NCBI RefSeq assembly: GCF_000720185.1
Contig: NZ_JOIY01000009.1
Coordinates: forward strand, 1 to 64,000
DNA length: 64,000 nt
DNA from: Streptomyces sp. NRRL S-340
Lineage (GTDB): Bacteria; Actinomycetota; Actinomycetes; Streptomycetales; Streptomycetaceae
Direction: 5' to 3'
Position numbers and translations under genes: made by a program
The notes under the pieces: model-generated
What the model was told of the DNA's origin: nothing
The model's input: only the letters and a program-made list of their open reading frames with translations
Database searches by the model: none
In this document: one piece after another, positions 1 through 8,787 of the stretch
How the letters are laid out: the number at the start of each line of letters is the position of its first letter
Position numbering within the stretch: the stretch's first letter is position 1

Positions 1-318
1 ATGATCGAGATCCGCAAGCAGAACCCCGCCTTCGGCCTCGGCACCTACACCGAACTCCCCTCCTCCAACCCCGCCGTCCTCGCCTTCCTGCGCGAGTACA
101 AGGACGACCTGGTGCTGTGCGTGCACAACTTCTCCCGCTTCGCCCAGCCCACCGAACTCGATCTGCGCGCCTTCGACGGACGGCACCCGGTCGAGCTGAT
201 CGGCGGCGTCCGGTTCCCGGCCATCGGGGAACTCCCCTACCTGCTGACCCTCGCGGGCCACGGCTTCTACTGGTTCCGGCTCACCAGAGTCGCATCCCGG
301 ATCGGCCGACGAGTCTGA
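1..318 (+). CDS. treS: Trehalose synthase (maltose alpha-D-glucosyltransferase), C-terminal end
   Basis: This is the last 105 residues of a gene that starts before the window; the methionine at base 1 is internal. The segment has the C-terminal beta-domain look of GH13 TreS enzymes (HNFSRFAQPTELDL, then GGVRFPAIGELPYLLTLAGHG near the end). TreS interconverts trehalose and maltose in the cytoplasm and supplies maltose to the maltokinase encoded next. The following gene begins about 30 bases downstream, so the two are almost certainly co-transcribed. The catalytic barrel is outside the window and cannot be checked. Confidence 0.88.
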   Translation: MIEIRKQNPAFGLGTYTELPSSNPAVLAFLREYKDDLVLCVHNFSRFAQPTELDLRAFDGRHPVELIGGVRFPAIGELPYLLTLAGHGFYWFRLTRVASRIGRRV

Positions 319-349
319 CCGTGTGGCCGAGACGAAAGGAGGCGTGACC

Positions 350-1738
350 ATGACGAAGACCGCATCCCTCCAGCCGAGCAGCCCCGGCGTCGCCGACCCC
401 ATGGCCTCGCTCGGGTCGCTGCTGCGCGCCTGGCTGCCGCGGCAGCGCTGGTTCGCCGGCAAGGACCGGCCCGTCACCGATCTGCGGCTGCTGTCGATGA
501 CGGAGCTGTTCCCGGGCTGTCTGCACCTGCTGGTCCACGCCGAACACGCCGGGCTCGCCACCGGTCACGGCGGCGTCCCCGCCCCGGCCGGCATCTCGGC
601 GCCGCCGCCGGCCGACTGCTACCAGTTGCTGCTCGGCGTACGGCAGGAGCTGTCCCCTCGGCTGCACCGCGCCTTCATCGGCCGGGCCGCCGAAGGGCCG
701 CTGGCCGGTCACGCGATCTACGACGCCCTGTGCGACCCGCGCTCGGCGCAACTGCTGCTCGAACGGCTGCGCCACCCCGGCAGCGCGGGCCCGCTGCGCT
801 TCGAGGCGGACCCGTCCGCGCTCATCCCCGGCGGCCTGGCGCCCCGGCTGCTGGACGCCGAGCAGTCCAACTCCTCCATCGTGTACGGCGACGAGTTCAT
901 CCTGAAGGTGTTCCGCCGTGTCCAGCCCGGTGTCAACCCGGACCTGGAGGTGCCGTGGGCGCTGGCCCGGCAGGGCTGCAGCCGGGTCCCCGCCCCGGTG
1001 GCCTGGCTGCGCACCACCCGGCCGGAGGAGGCCACGCTCGGCGTGCTCCAGCCGTTCCTGCCCGACGCCGCCGACGGCTGGACCCTCGCCCTGCGGGCGC
1101 TGGCCACCGGCGACGACTTCACCGCCCAGGCGCACCAGCTGGGGCAGGCGACGGCGGAGGTGCACCTGGCGCTGGCCGACGCCTTCCCGACCGCCGGGCA
1201 CCGTGAGGTCGCCCGTACGGCGGTGGCGATGACCGAGCGGCTGGAGGCGGCGGCCCAGGCGGTGCCCGCGCTCCGGCCGTACACCACCCGGCTGCGCACC
1301 GCGTTCGCCGCGCTGGCCAGCTGCGACGCCGGACCGGCCGCGCAGCGGGTGCACGGCGACCTGCACCTGGGCCAGGTGCTGCGGGCCGGACGCGAGTGGT
1401 TCGTCATCGACTTCGAGGGCGAGCCGTCGCGTCCGCTCGCCGAGCGCCGCATCCCCGAGTCCCCGGTGCGGGACGTGGCGGGCATGCTGCGCTCCTTCGA
1501 CTACGCCGCCCGCCAGCGCCGCCCCTGGCGGCCGGAGTGGGCGCGCCGCTGCCGGGAGGCGTACTGCGCCGGCTACGCCTCCCGGGCCGGCTGGGACCCC
1601 CGTAAGAAACACGCCCTGCTGCGGGCCTACGAGACGGACCGTGCCGTGTACGAAGTGCTGTACGAGGCCCGGCACCGCCCCGACTGGCTCGCCGTACCGA
1701 TGGCGGCGATCGAACGTCTCGCCGTGAGAGGAGGCTGA
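350..1738 (+). CDS. mak: Maltokinase
   Basis: ATP-dependent kinase making maltose 1-phosphate, the donor used by GlgE to build alpha-glucan. The 462-residue protein has the aminoglycoside-phosphotransferase-like fold of the Pep2/Mak family: VHGDLHLGQVL near residue 333 (catalytic loop) and VIDFEGEP near 353 (metal-binding DFG equivalent). The ATG at 350 was chosen because AAAGGAGG (335-342) lies seven bases before it; the GTG at 323 has no such site. It sits between treS and glgB, the classical TreS-Mak-GlgB order of actinobacterial alpha-glucan operons. Length and motifs look complete. Confidence 0.93.
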   Translation: MTKTASLQPSSPGVADPMASLGSLLRAWLPRQRWFAGKDRPVTDLRLLSMTELFPGCLHLLVHAEHAGLATGHGGVPAPAGISAPPPADCYQLLLGVRQELSPRLHRAFIGRAAEGPLAGHAIYDALCDPRSAQLLLERLRHPGSAGPLRFEADPSALIPGGLAPRLLDAEQSNSSIVYGDEFILKVFRRVQPGVNPDLEVPWALARQGCSRVPAPVAWLRTTRPEEATLGVLQPFLPDAADGWTLALRALATGDDFTAQAHQLGQATAEVHLALADAFPTAGHREVARTAVAMTERLEAAAQAVPALRPYTTRLRTAFAALASCDAGPAAQRVHGDLHLGQVLRAGREWFVIDFEGEPSRPLAERRIPESPVRDVAGMLRSFDYAARQRRPWRPEWARRCREAYCAGYASRAGWDPRKKHALLRAYETDRAVYEVLYEARHRPDWLAVPMAAIERLAVRGG

Positions 1739-1742
1739 ACCG

Positions 1743-3830
1743 GTGGCACTGCGCGACACGTCACTTCCCGAGCCGTCCGGCCCTGTCCCGCCCGCGGCGG
1801 GCCGGGCCCAGGCGGCCCCGCCCCTGGACCCCGCCGACCGTGAGCGCCTGCTGCACGGCGCCCACCACGACCCGCACGCGCTGCTCGGCGCGCATCCGGT
1901 GCCGGGCGGGGTCGCCTTCCGGGCGCTGCGCCCGTTCGCCTGCGCGGTGAGCGTGGTGACCGACGGCGGGCGCACCCCGCTGGTCAGTGAGGGCGACGGC
2001 CTGTTCTCGGCCGTGCTCCCGCTGGACGCGATCCCCGAGTACACCCTCGTGGTCGGCTACGAGCAGGAGGAGTACGAGGTCCACGACCCCTACCGTTTCC
2101 TGCCCGCCCTCGGCGAGCTGGACCTGCACCTGATCCGGGAGGGCCGGCACGAGCAGCTGTGGAAGGCGCTCGGCGCGGAGCCCATGACCCACGAGGGCGT
2201 GGCGGGCACCCGGTTCACGGTGTGGGCGCCCAACGCCCGCGGGGTGCGGGTCGCCGGTGACTTCACGTACTGGGACGGCACCGCGTTCCCGATGCGCTCG
2301 CTGGGCGCGGCAGGGGTGTGGGAGCTGTTCCTGCCCGGCGTCGGCGAGGGCGCGCGGTACAAGTTCGAGATCACCTCGCAGTACGGCGGCCGGTTCCTGA
2401 AGGCCGACCCCATGGCGCGGCGTACCGAGGTGCCGCCGGACACGGCCTCGATCGTGACGGCCGCGCACCACGAGTGGGGCGACGCCGAGTGGATGGCGCA
2501 CCGCGGGGACACGCCCGTGCACGAGGCGCCGCTGTCGGTGTACGAGGTGCACCTGCCGTCCTGGCGCAAGGGCCTGACCTACCGGGAGCTGGCCGAGGAG
2601 CTGCCGGCGTACGTCAAGGACCTGGGCTTCACGCACGTGGAGCTGATGCCGGTCGCCGAGCACCCCTTCGGCGGCTCCTGGGGCTACCAGGTGACCTCGT
2701 ACTACGCGCCGACCTCGCGGCTGGGCTCACCGGACGACTTCCGGTACTTCGTGGACGCCTGCCACCGGGCCGGGATCGGCGTGATCATGGACTGGGTGCC
2801 GGCGCACTTCCCGAAGGACGACTGGGCGCTGGCCCGCTTCGACGGGGACCCGCTGTACGAGCCCGGGAACGCGCAGCGTGCCGAGCACCCCGACTGGGGG
2901 ACGTACGAGTTCGACTACGCCCGTACCGAGGTGCGCAACTTCCTGGTCGCCAACGCCGTCTACTGGTGCGAGGAGTTCCACATCGACGGGCTGCGCGTGG
3001 ACGCGGTGGCCTCCATGCTCTACCTGTCCACCGCCTGGGGCGGGGTGACCGCGCCGACCGACCGCGGCGGGCTCGGGTTCGGGCTGAAGTGGAACATGGG
3101 CTGGATGCACGACTCCCTCCAGTACATGAGCAAGGAGCCGGTGCACCGCAAGTACCACCACCACGAGATGACCTTCTCGATGGTGTACGCGTACAGCGAG
3201 AACTACGTGCTGCCGATCTCGCACGACGAGGTGGTGCACGGCAAGCAGGCCCTGGTGTCGAAGATGCCCGGCGACTGGTGGCAGCGCCGCGCGAACCACC
3301 GGGCGTACCTGGGCTTCATGTGGGCCCATCCCGGCAAGCAACTGCTTTTCATGGGGCAGGAGTTCGCGCAGGGCGGTGAGTTCTCCGAGGAGCACGGACC
3401 GGAGTGGTGGCTGCTGGACGAGGGCGCCAACTGCGCGGCGGGCGATCACCGCGGGGTGCGGGACCTGGTGCGGGACCTGAACGCGCTGTACCGGGACGTT
3501 CCGGCGCTGTGGCAGCGCGACACCCGGCCGGAGGGTTTCCGCTGGGTCGCGGTGGACGCGGCCGACGACAACGTCTTCGCGTTCCTGCGCCACGACGCGG
3601 CGGGCGCCCCGCTGCTGGCGGTGTCGAACTTCTCCCCCGTGGTCCGCGAGGGGTACCGCCTGGACGTGCCCGTCGACGTGACCGCCTGGTGCGAGGTCCT
3701 GAACACCGACGCGGCGCGCTACGGCGGCGGGGACGTCACCAATCCCGATCCGGTCAAGCCGGAGGACGGGCACGTCCGTCTCACGCTGCCGCCGCTGGCC
3801 ACCGTCTGGCTGACCCCGTACCCCGCCTGA
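1743..3830 (+). CDS. glgB: 1,4-alpha-glucan branching enzyme GlgB with internal deletion of catalytic segment
   Basis: GH13 branching enzyme, 695 residues, GTG start with GAGAGGAGG upstream. The N-terminal CBM48-type domains, DWVPAHFPKDDW, the nucleophile motif GLRVDAVASMLYL, ISHDEVVHGK and MGQEFAQGGEF are all present. After SMLYL the reading passes straight to STAWGGVTAPTDRGG (junction near base 3026). In the E. coli enzyme, as recalled, 46 residues lie between these two motifs, including the AEE with acid/base Glu458. The expected protein would be about 741 residues. The loss is in frame, and the rest is well conserved. The product should fold in part but lack branching activity, unless the gap is an assembly error. 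Confidence 0.9.
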   Translation: MALRDTSLPEPSGPVPPAAGRAQAAPPLDPADRERLLHGAHHDPHALLGAHPVPGGVAFRALRPFACAVSVVTDGGRTPLVSEGDGLFSAVLPLDAIPEYTLVVGYEQEEYEVHDPYRFLPALGELDLHLIREGRHEQLWKALGAEPMTHEGVAGTRFTVWAPNARGVRVAGDFTYWDGTAFPMRSLGAAGVWELFLPGVGEGARYKFEITSQYGGRFLKADPMARRTEVPPDTASIVTAAHHEWGDAEWMAHRGDTPVHEAPLSVYEVHLPSWRKGLTYRELAEELPAYVKDLGFTHVELMPVAEHPFGGSWGYQVTSYYAPTSRLGSPDDFRYFVDACHRAGIGVIMDWVPAHFPKDDWALARFDGDPLYEPGNAQRAEHPDWGTYEFDYARTEVRNFLVANAVYWCEEFHIDGLRVDAVASMLYLSTAWGGVTAPTDRGGLGFGLKWNMGWMHDSLQYMSKEPVHRKYHHHEMTFSMVYAYSENYVLPISHDEVVHGKQALVSKMPGDWWQRRANHRAYLGFMWAHPGKQLLFMGQEFAQGGEFSEEHGPEWWLLDEGANCAAGDHRGVRDLVRDLNALYRDVPALWQRDTRPEGFRWVAVDAADDNVFAFLRHDAAGAPLLAVSNFSPVVREGYRLDVPVDVTAWCEVLNTDAARYGGGDVTNPDPVKPEDGHVRLTLPPLATVWLTPYPA

Positions 3831-3848
3831 CGGCACGGGGTCACCGGC

Positions 3849-3891
3849 CGGCCGCCGGACCGCGCACACCGCACCGGGTGTCCGGCGGCCG
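3849..3891. terminator. Hairpin after glgB
   Basis: A perfect 12-bp stem (CGGCCGCCGGAC at 3849-3860 pairing with GTCCGGCGGCCG at 3880-3891) with a 19-base loop follows the glgB stop. It probably ends the treS-mak-glgB transcript. There is no clear U-tract, as is common in Streptomyces. Confidence 0.5.
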
Positions 3892-3959
3892 CCTCGGGGC
3901 AGTCGGGGTCGTACGACCCCGGCGCCCGGCCGGTGTCACGGGACGAAGGGCGGCATGAG

Positions 3960-5048
3960 GTGCGGACCGTCGGAGTGGAGGAGGAACTCCTCCTGGTCGA
4001 CCCGGACAGCGGTGAGCCGAAGGCCCTGTCGGCCGCGGTGCTCGCCCGCGCCGAGGCGGCCGACGCGGAACAGGACGTGTTCGAGAAAGAGCTGTACGGG
4101 CAGATGCTGGAGTTCGCCACGCATCCGCAGACGGACATGGCCGAACTCGGCGCGGAGATCGTGCGCTGCCGCAAGGAGGCGGCCCGGCACGCCGGGGAGA
4201 TCGGCTGCGCGGTGGCCGCGCTGGCCACCTCCCCGCTGCCGGTGAGCCCGGCCATCGGCATGAACCACCGCTACCAGTGGCTGGCCGAGCAGTACGGCAT
4301 CGCGACCCGGGAGCAACTGGTCTGCGGCATGCACGTGCACGTGGCCGTCGAATCCGACGAGGAGGGCGTCGCGGTCCTGGACCGCATCCGGCCGTGGCTG
4401 CCGGTGCTGGTGGCGATCAGCGCCAACTCTCCGTTCTGGCAGGGCAAGGACACCCGCTACGACAGCTACCGCAGCCGGGTCTGGGACCGCTGGCCCTCGG
4501 CGGGTCCCACCGAGCTGTTCGGGTCGGCGGAGCGCTATCACCGGCTGGTGGCGGACATGGTCGCCACCGGGGTGATCCTCGACGAGAAGATGGCGTACTT
4601 CGACGCGCGCCTGTCCGAGCGGTACCCGACGGTCGAGATCCGGGTCGCGGACGTGTGCCTGCACGCCGGCACGGCCCGCCTGGTGGCCACGCTGGCGCGC
4701 GCCCTGGTGGAGACCGCCGCCCGTGAGTGGCGGGCGGGCGGCGCGCCGGTGGACCACAGCGTGAGCCTGCTGCGGCTGGCGGCCTGGCAGGCCGCCCGGA
4801 CCGGGCCGGGCGCGGAACTGCTGCACCCGCACACCATGCGGCGGCTGCCCGCGCGGTCGGTGCTGCGGGCGCTGCTCGACCATGTCTCCGACGCCCTCGC
4901 CGACACCGGGGATCTCGAACAGGCACGCGAATTGCTGGACACCCTGCTCACCCGCGGGAACGGTGCCCGGACACAGCGCGAGCTGATGGAGCGCGCCGGC
5001 AGCCTGCGGGAGGTCGTCACCGAGTGCGTGCGGCTCACCCAGGAGTGA
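3960..5048 (+). CDS. Carboxylate-amine ligase, GCS2/YbdK family
   Basis: ATP-grasp-like enzyme related to glutamate-cysteine ligase type 2, expected to join a carboxylate to an amine such as cysteine. The 362-residue product opens with the family hallmark TVGVEEELLLVDP, and has CGMHVHVAVES near residue 125 and ANSPFWQGKDTRYDSYRSR near residue 160. GTG 3960 is preferred because GAAGGGCGG precedes it; an in-frame GTG at 3933 would add nine residues but lacks a ribosome-binding site. It follows the glgB hairpin and is likely a separate transcript. The true substrate cannot be deduced from the sequence. Confidence 0.85.
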   Translation: MRTVGVEEELLLVDPDSGEPKALSAAVLARAEAADAEQDVFEKELYGQMLEFATHPQTDMAELGAEIVRCRKEAARHAGEIGCAVAALATSPLPVSPAIGMNHRYQWLAEQYGIATREQLVCGMHVHVAVESDEEGVAVLDRIRPWLPVLVAISANSPFWQGKDTRYDSYRSRVWDRWPSAGPTELFGSAERYHRLVADMVATGVILDEKMAYFDARLSERYPTVEIRVADVCLHAGTARLVATLARALVETAAREWRAGGAPVDHSVSLLRLAAWQAARTGPGAELLHPHTMRRLPARSVLRALLDHVSDALADTGDLEQARELLDTLLTRGNGARTQRELMERAGSLREVVTECVRLTQE

Positions 5049-5049
5049 T

Positions 5050-5283
5050 TCAGAAGATCAGGGCGAGGGCGTAGGCCAGGAAGCCGGCGGCGACCAGCAG
5101 GACGAGGAGCAGGATGAGGGTGAGCGGGGTCGCCGCCCACCCCCTGGAGGTGGCCTCCGGCTCACGGGGGCCGGCCTCGGGCATGCTGCTCTCGGCGGGC
5201 GGGGTCTCCCCCGGTGGCACACCGCCGCCCGGTTCGAGCCCGGACGTCCGGTCCGGGTCGGGATCTGGATTGACGTGACTCAT
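5050..5283 (-). CDS. Small single-pass membrane protein (DUF6480-like)
   Basis: A 77-residue protein with an acidic, proline-rich N-terminus (MSHVNPDPDPDRTSGLEP, then GGVPPGETPPAES) and one hydrophobic C-terminal helix (TPLTLILLLVLLVAAGFLAY). It matches my recollection of the DUF6480 family, which has no known function. It should be anchored by its tail with the charged part in the cytoplasm. It is convergent with the carboxylate-amine ligase, with almost no gap. The ATG at 5283 is chosen by family resemblance; an upstream GTG at 5310 would add nine residues. Confidence 0.7.
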   Translation of the reverse strand: MSHVNPDPDPDRTSGLEPGGGVPPGETPPAESSMPEAGPREPEATSRGWAATPLTLILLLVLLVAAGFLAYALALIF

Positions 5284-5503
5284 GCCCTCCGAGTCCCCAC
5301 TCCTGCCCACTGGGTACCACCGGATCCCGGCGCCCGGTGCCGCCGCCGTGGCGACGAGCGGGGACGGGACCGGTGGTGCCTCGCGCCGAGACGCGTGCCA
5401 CGGTCCGGCGACGCGTAGCCTCCCCGCGCACGGGAACTAGACAGAGGACGAACGGAAGGGACAGGACGACGACGCCCTGCGCACGCCGGGCAGGGAAGGC
5501 GAG

Positions 5504-5938
5504 ATGGCAACCGATCCGCATGGGGAAGACACACTGGCCACCGAGGGCATTCCGAGCCGCACCGCTCGCTTCGCGGGCGAGCTGCACCATGTGACGGGCG
5601 CGCGGCTGGCCGCGGAGGAGTTCCTCGACGATCTCGCGCGCAGTGCCCTGCCGACGGCCCCCGAGCACTGGGACGACATCCTGCTGGTGGTCACCGAACT
5701 CGCGGCGAACGCCGTGCAGTACGCTCCGGGGCCGTTCGTGCTGCGCCTGCGCCGCACCTTCGACGGGGTGCACGTGACGCTGAGCGACACCAGCACCACG
5801 CCGCCGGCGCCGCGGCCGTTCCATCCCAGCCGGGGCGGCGGCGGGATCGGCTGGCACCTGATCCACACGCTGAGCGACCAGGTCAGCGTCGTCGTCACCG
5901 ACCACGGCAAGGACGTGCACGTCTTCCTGCCCTGGTGA
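5504..5938 (+). CDS. RsbW-like serine kinase / ATP-binding regulator
   Basis: A 144-residue GHKL ATPase of the HATPase_c_2 type, the family of anti-sigma factor kinases. The N box is DDILLVVTELAANAVQYAP (about residues 63-81) and the glycine-rich lid is GGGGIGWHLIHTLSDQ. Proteins of this kind bind sigma factors or phosphorylate a serine on STAS partners. A STAS anti-anti-sigma factor lies 0.7 kb away and a SigB-type sigma factor 6 kb away. The start is ATG 5504 with AAGGCGAG upstream. Whether it acts on those neighbours is inference. Confidence 0.85.
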   Translation: MATDPHGEDTLATEGIPSRTARFAGELHHVTGARLAAEEFLDDLARSALPTAPEHWDDILLVVTELAANAVQYAPGPFVLRLRRTFDGVHVTLSDTSTTPPAPRPFHPSRGGGGIGWHLIHTLSDQVSVVVTDHGKDVHVFLPW

Positions 5939-5944
5939 GCCCGG

Positions 5945-5968
5945 CCGCGCGCCCCGCGGGGCGCGCGG
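5945..5968. terminator. Bidirectional terminator palindrome
   Basis: A perfect 24-bp palindrome with arms CCGCGCGCCCCG and CGGGGCGCGCGG lies between two converging genes. This is the expected place for a shared terminator. Confidence 0.6.
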
Positions 5969-5989
5969 GGTGCGCGGGCCGTCGCCCGG

Positions 5990-6364
5990 TCAGGCGGTGT
6001 TCGCCTCCTGGCGCGGCGGCAGCCCGTGGTAGTACTCCCCCACCCGCGTCAGGTAGCCGCGGTCCCGGGTCTCGCTGTCGGTGCGGAAACGTGGCGCCGC
6101 CTTGATCTCCGCCCGGGAACAGGAGACCTCGATCCTGCGCTCGGCCGGGTCGATCCGGCCGACCACGCCCGCCGGGACCAGGACACTGCGGCCGAAGACC
6201 CAGACGCCGGTGTCCACGACCAGGTGCCGCATCCCGAAGGTGTCGGCCGCCCGGTCCACGTGGCCGATGGTGCCGTCGCCCGCGACGACGGTGAAGCCGG
6301 TCAGGTCCACGTCCCCCGTGCGGCCGGCCCGCGGCGGATACGCCCAGATTCCCTCGATGGTCAC
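5990..6364 (-). CDS. PRC-barrel domain protein
   Basis: A 124-residue protein whose first half (about residues 15-75) resembles a PRC barrel: DLTGFTVVAGDGTIGHVDR, then GMRHLVVDTGVWVFGRSVL and VPAGVVGRID. Such domains occur in photosystem H subunits, RimM and small stress proteins, and mediate protein contacts. The GTG at 6364 follows AGGAAGGGG on the minus strand, so longer upstream starts were rejected. It lies inside the sigma-regulator block between an RsbW-like ATPase and a STAS protein, suggesting stress-related expression. The molecular role is unknown. Confidence 0.75.
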   Translation of the reverse strand: MTIEGIWAYPPRAGRTGDVDLTGFTVVAGDGTIGHVDRAADTFGMRHLVVDTGVWVFGRSVLVPAGVVGRIDPAERRIEVSCSRAEIKAAPRFRTDSETRDRGYLTRVGEYYHGLPPRQEANTA

Positions 6365-6546
6365 GCTGCCCCTTCCTCTCTGCGGCCGCACAGCCTCCAG
6401 CGACGGCCCACGGCTGCGGCGGCTGCACGCCCCCCGTGCCGGTCCCACGGCCGTCCCGGCGGCCCCGCGGCCTTCCCGGTCACTCCACAGCACCAACTAC
6501 CCTGCCCCGACGTCCGCATTCGACGGCCGGCCCGCGCACCCGGCGA

Positions 6547-6571
6547 GTGTGCCGGGCCTGTTCGGGGGTAG
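6547..6571 (+). promoter_or_regulatory. Possible SigB-type promoter
   Basis: GTGT, a 15-base spacer and GGGTAG lie about 37 bases before the STAS gene start. The Streptomyces SigB consensus, from memory, is GNNT-N14-16-GGGTA(C/T), so this is a near match only. Confidence 0.35.
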
Positions 6572-6607
6572 GCGCGCAGGCGCAGTCCGCACTCGTTGGA
6601 GGTACTC

Positions 6608-6988
6608 GTGTCCGTTGCCCAGAACCCGCTGTCCGTCGAGGTCACCCTGATCCGGGAGGACGTGGCCCTGTTCGCGGTCGAGGGCTACCTGGACGTCGAC
6701 ACCGCGACCGAACTCCAGGCGCACCTGGCCAATCAGCTCCACCACGGCCGGCGGCACTTCCTGCTCGACCTGACGGGGGTGCCGTTCATGGACTCCTCCG
6801 GCATGAACATCATCCTGCGCGTGTACCAGGAGGTCCGCGAGCGTCCGGGCAGCGTCCACATCATCGCGCCGGTTCCGGCCGTGCGGCGGATCCTCGACCT
6901 CACCGGGGTCAGTCTCACGGTGCCGGTGTCCGACACCACCGAGGAGGCGCTGGCCCGGGTCGACGAGCCCGCCGCGCGGCCGGAGTGA
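6608..6988 (+). CDS. STAS-domain anti-sigma factor antagonist
   Basis: A 126-residue single-domain STAS protein of the BldG/RsbV type. The phosphorylatable serine is in the motif PFMDSSGMNIIL (about residue 61). In the unphosphorylated form such proteins sequester RsbW-like kinases and free the sigma factor; kinase phosphorylation switches them off. GTG 6608 is used because GGAGG (6598-6602) fits it; the TTG at 6596 overlaps that site. With the ATPases at 5504 and 12900 and the sigma factor at 11778 it makes a plausible partner-switching set. Confidence 0.9.
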   Translation: MSVAQNPLSVEVTLIREDVALFAVEGYLDVDTATELQAHLANQLHHGRRHFLLDLTGVPFMDSSGMNIILRVYQEVRERPGSVHIIAPVPAVRRILDLTGVSLTVPVSDTTEEALARVDEPAARPE

Positions 6989-7223
6989 GGCCGGGGCCCC
7001 AGGCCCGTGCCGTGCCGCCCGGGCGGCCGGTGCGGTCCTTTCTGGTGCGCGGACGGCCCGTGGCGGGCATGGTGGTGATCGACACGTGTGTGCGGCCGTC
7101 GTGCCCGGCCGGGCGGAGGAGGACCGGCGGCACGGCGGGAGCGAAGAGGTGCGAAGCAGCGATCCAGGGGCAGGCGCTTGACGTCGAGGCATACCGCCTG
7201 GAGCCGCAGAAGGGATGAACACC

Positions 7224-8588
7224 GTGACACGACCCAGGATCCTGGTGGTCGGCGCAGGTTTCGCCGGCGTGGAGTGCGTCCGCCGTCTGGAACGCACCCT
7301 CTCGCCCAGCGAGGCCGACGTCACCCTGGTGACGCCGTTCGCCTACCAGCTGTATCTGCCGCTGCTGCCCCAGGTCGCCTCCGGCGTGCTGACGCCGCAG
7401 TCGATCGCCGTCTCGCTGCGCCGCAGCAAGAAGTACCGCACCCGGATCATTCCGGGCGGCGCCATCGGCGTGGACCTGAAGGCCAAGGTCTGCGTCATCC
7501 GCACCATCACCGACCGGATCGTCGACGAGCCGTACGACTACATCGTGCTGGCCCCCGGCAGCATCACCCGTACCTTCGACATCCCCGGTCTCACCGACCA
7601 CGCCTTCGGCATGAAGACGCTCGCCGAGGCCGCCTACGTCCGCGACCACGTCATCACCCAGCTCGACCTGGCCGACGCCAGCGACGACCCGGCCGAGCAG
7701 GCCGCACGGCTCCAGTTCGTGGTCGTCGGCGGCGGCTACGCCGGCACCGAGACCGCCGCCTGCCTGCAGCGCCTGACGCACGCCGCCGTCAAGCGCTACC
7801 CGCGGCTCGACCCGTCGCTGATCAAATGGCACCTGATCGACATCGCCCCCAAGCTGATGCCGGAGCTGGGCGACAAGCTGGGCCGCAGCGCCCAGGAGGA
7901 CCTGCGCCGGCGGGGCATCGAGATCGCGCTGGGCGTCTCGATCGCCAAGGCGGGCCCCGAGGAGGTCACCTTCACCGACGGCCGGGTGGTGCCCACCCAC
8001 ACCCTGATCTGGACGGCGGGCGTGGTGGCGAGCCCGCTCATCGCCACCCTCGGCGCGGACACGGTCAGGGGCCGGCTCGCGGTGACCGCCGAGATGTGCC
8101 TGCCCGGTTACGACGGCGTCTTCGCGCTCGGCGACGCCGCCGCCGTGCCGGACCTCGCCAAGGGCGACGGCGCAGTGTGCCCGCCGACCGCCCAGCACGC
8201 CTCCCGGCAGGGCAAGCGCGTCGCGGCCAACCTCGTCGCCTCGCTGCGCAACCAGCCCATGCGGCCCTACGAGCACAAGGACCTGGGCCTCGTGGTGGAC
8301 CTGGGCGGCGCTGACGCGGTCGCCAAGCCGCTGGGCGTGGAACTGCACGGGGTGCCCGCCCAGGCGGTGGCCCGCGGCTACCACCTGGGGGCGCTGCGCA
8401 CCAACGTCGCCAAGGTGAGGGTCGGCACCAACTGGCTGCTCAACGCGGTCGCCGGCGACGACTTCGTGCGCACCGGCTTCCAGGCCCGCAAGCCGGCCAA
8501 GCTGAAGGACTTCGAGTACACGGACGCGTACATGACGGCACAGCAGGTGCAGGAGTACGTGGAGAAGTCGCGCACCCGGGCGTTGTGA
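7224..8588 (+). CDS. ndh: Type II NADH dehydrogenase (NDH-2)
   Basis: Single-subunit flavoprotein, 454 residues, moving electrons from NADH to quinone at the membrane face without pumping protons. The N-terminal FAD-binding fold is RILVVGAGFAGVECVRRLE, the NADH fold is FVVVGGGYAGTETAACLQ near residue 170, and the FAD ribityl motif is ALGDAAAVPD near 306. A C-terminal stretch (YHLGALRTNVAKVRVGTNWL) probably docks to the membrane. GTG 7224 sits ten bases after AAGGG; the ATG at 7215 is too close to that site. It lies among stress regulators, so stress-linked respiration is possible but not shown. Confidence 0.9.
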   Translation: MTRPRILVVGAGFAGVECVRRLERTLSPSEADVTLVTPFAYQLYLPLLPQVASGVLTPQSIAVSLRRSKKYRTRIIPGGAIGVDLKAKVCVIRTITDRIVDEPYDYIVLAPGSITRTFDIPGLTDHAFGMKTLAEAAYVRDHVITQLDLADASDDPAEQAARLQFVVVGGGYAGTETAACLQRLTHAAVKRYPRLDPSLIKWHLIDIAPKLMPELGDKLGRSAQEDLRRRGIEIALGVSIAKAGPEEVTFTDGRVVPTHTLIWTAGVVASPLIATLGADTVRGRLAVTAEMCLPGYDGVFALGDAAAVPDLAKGDGAVCPPTAQHASRQGKRVAANLVASLRNQPMRPYEHKDLGLVVDLGGADAVAKPLGVELHGVPAQAVARGYHLGALRTNVAKVRVGTNWLLNAVAGDDFVRTGFQARKPAKLKDFEYTDAYMTAQQVQEYVEKSRTRAL

Positions 8589-8787
8589 CCCGGCCGCCGC
8601 GGGGTGGCCCGGCTCCGGACGTCGCGCCGCCCCGGGCGGGGTGACACCACGTGAGCAGGGTGACGCCACGCGGGCGGCGCACCGCCGCGCCCGGCCGGGC
8701 CGCGAGGAGCGGTCCGGCCGCGGCGTGCGATGCTGGAGAAACGGATCATCACGAAGATCCACGGGGATCGGGAGAGAGTACGGCGGC

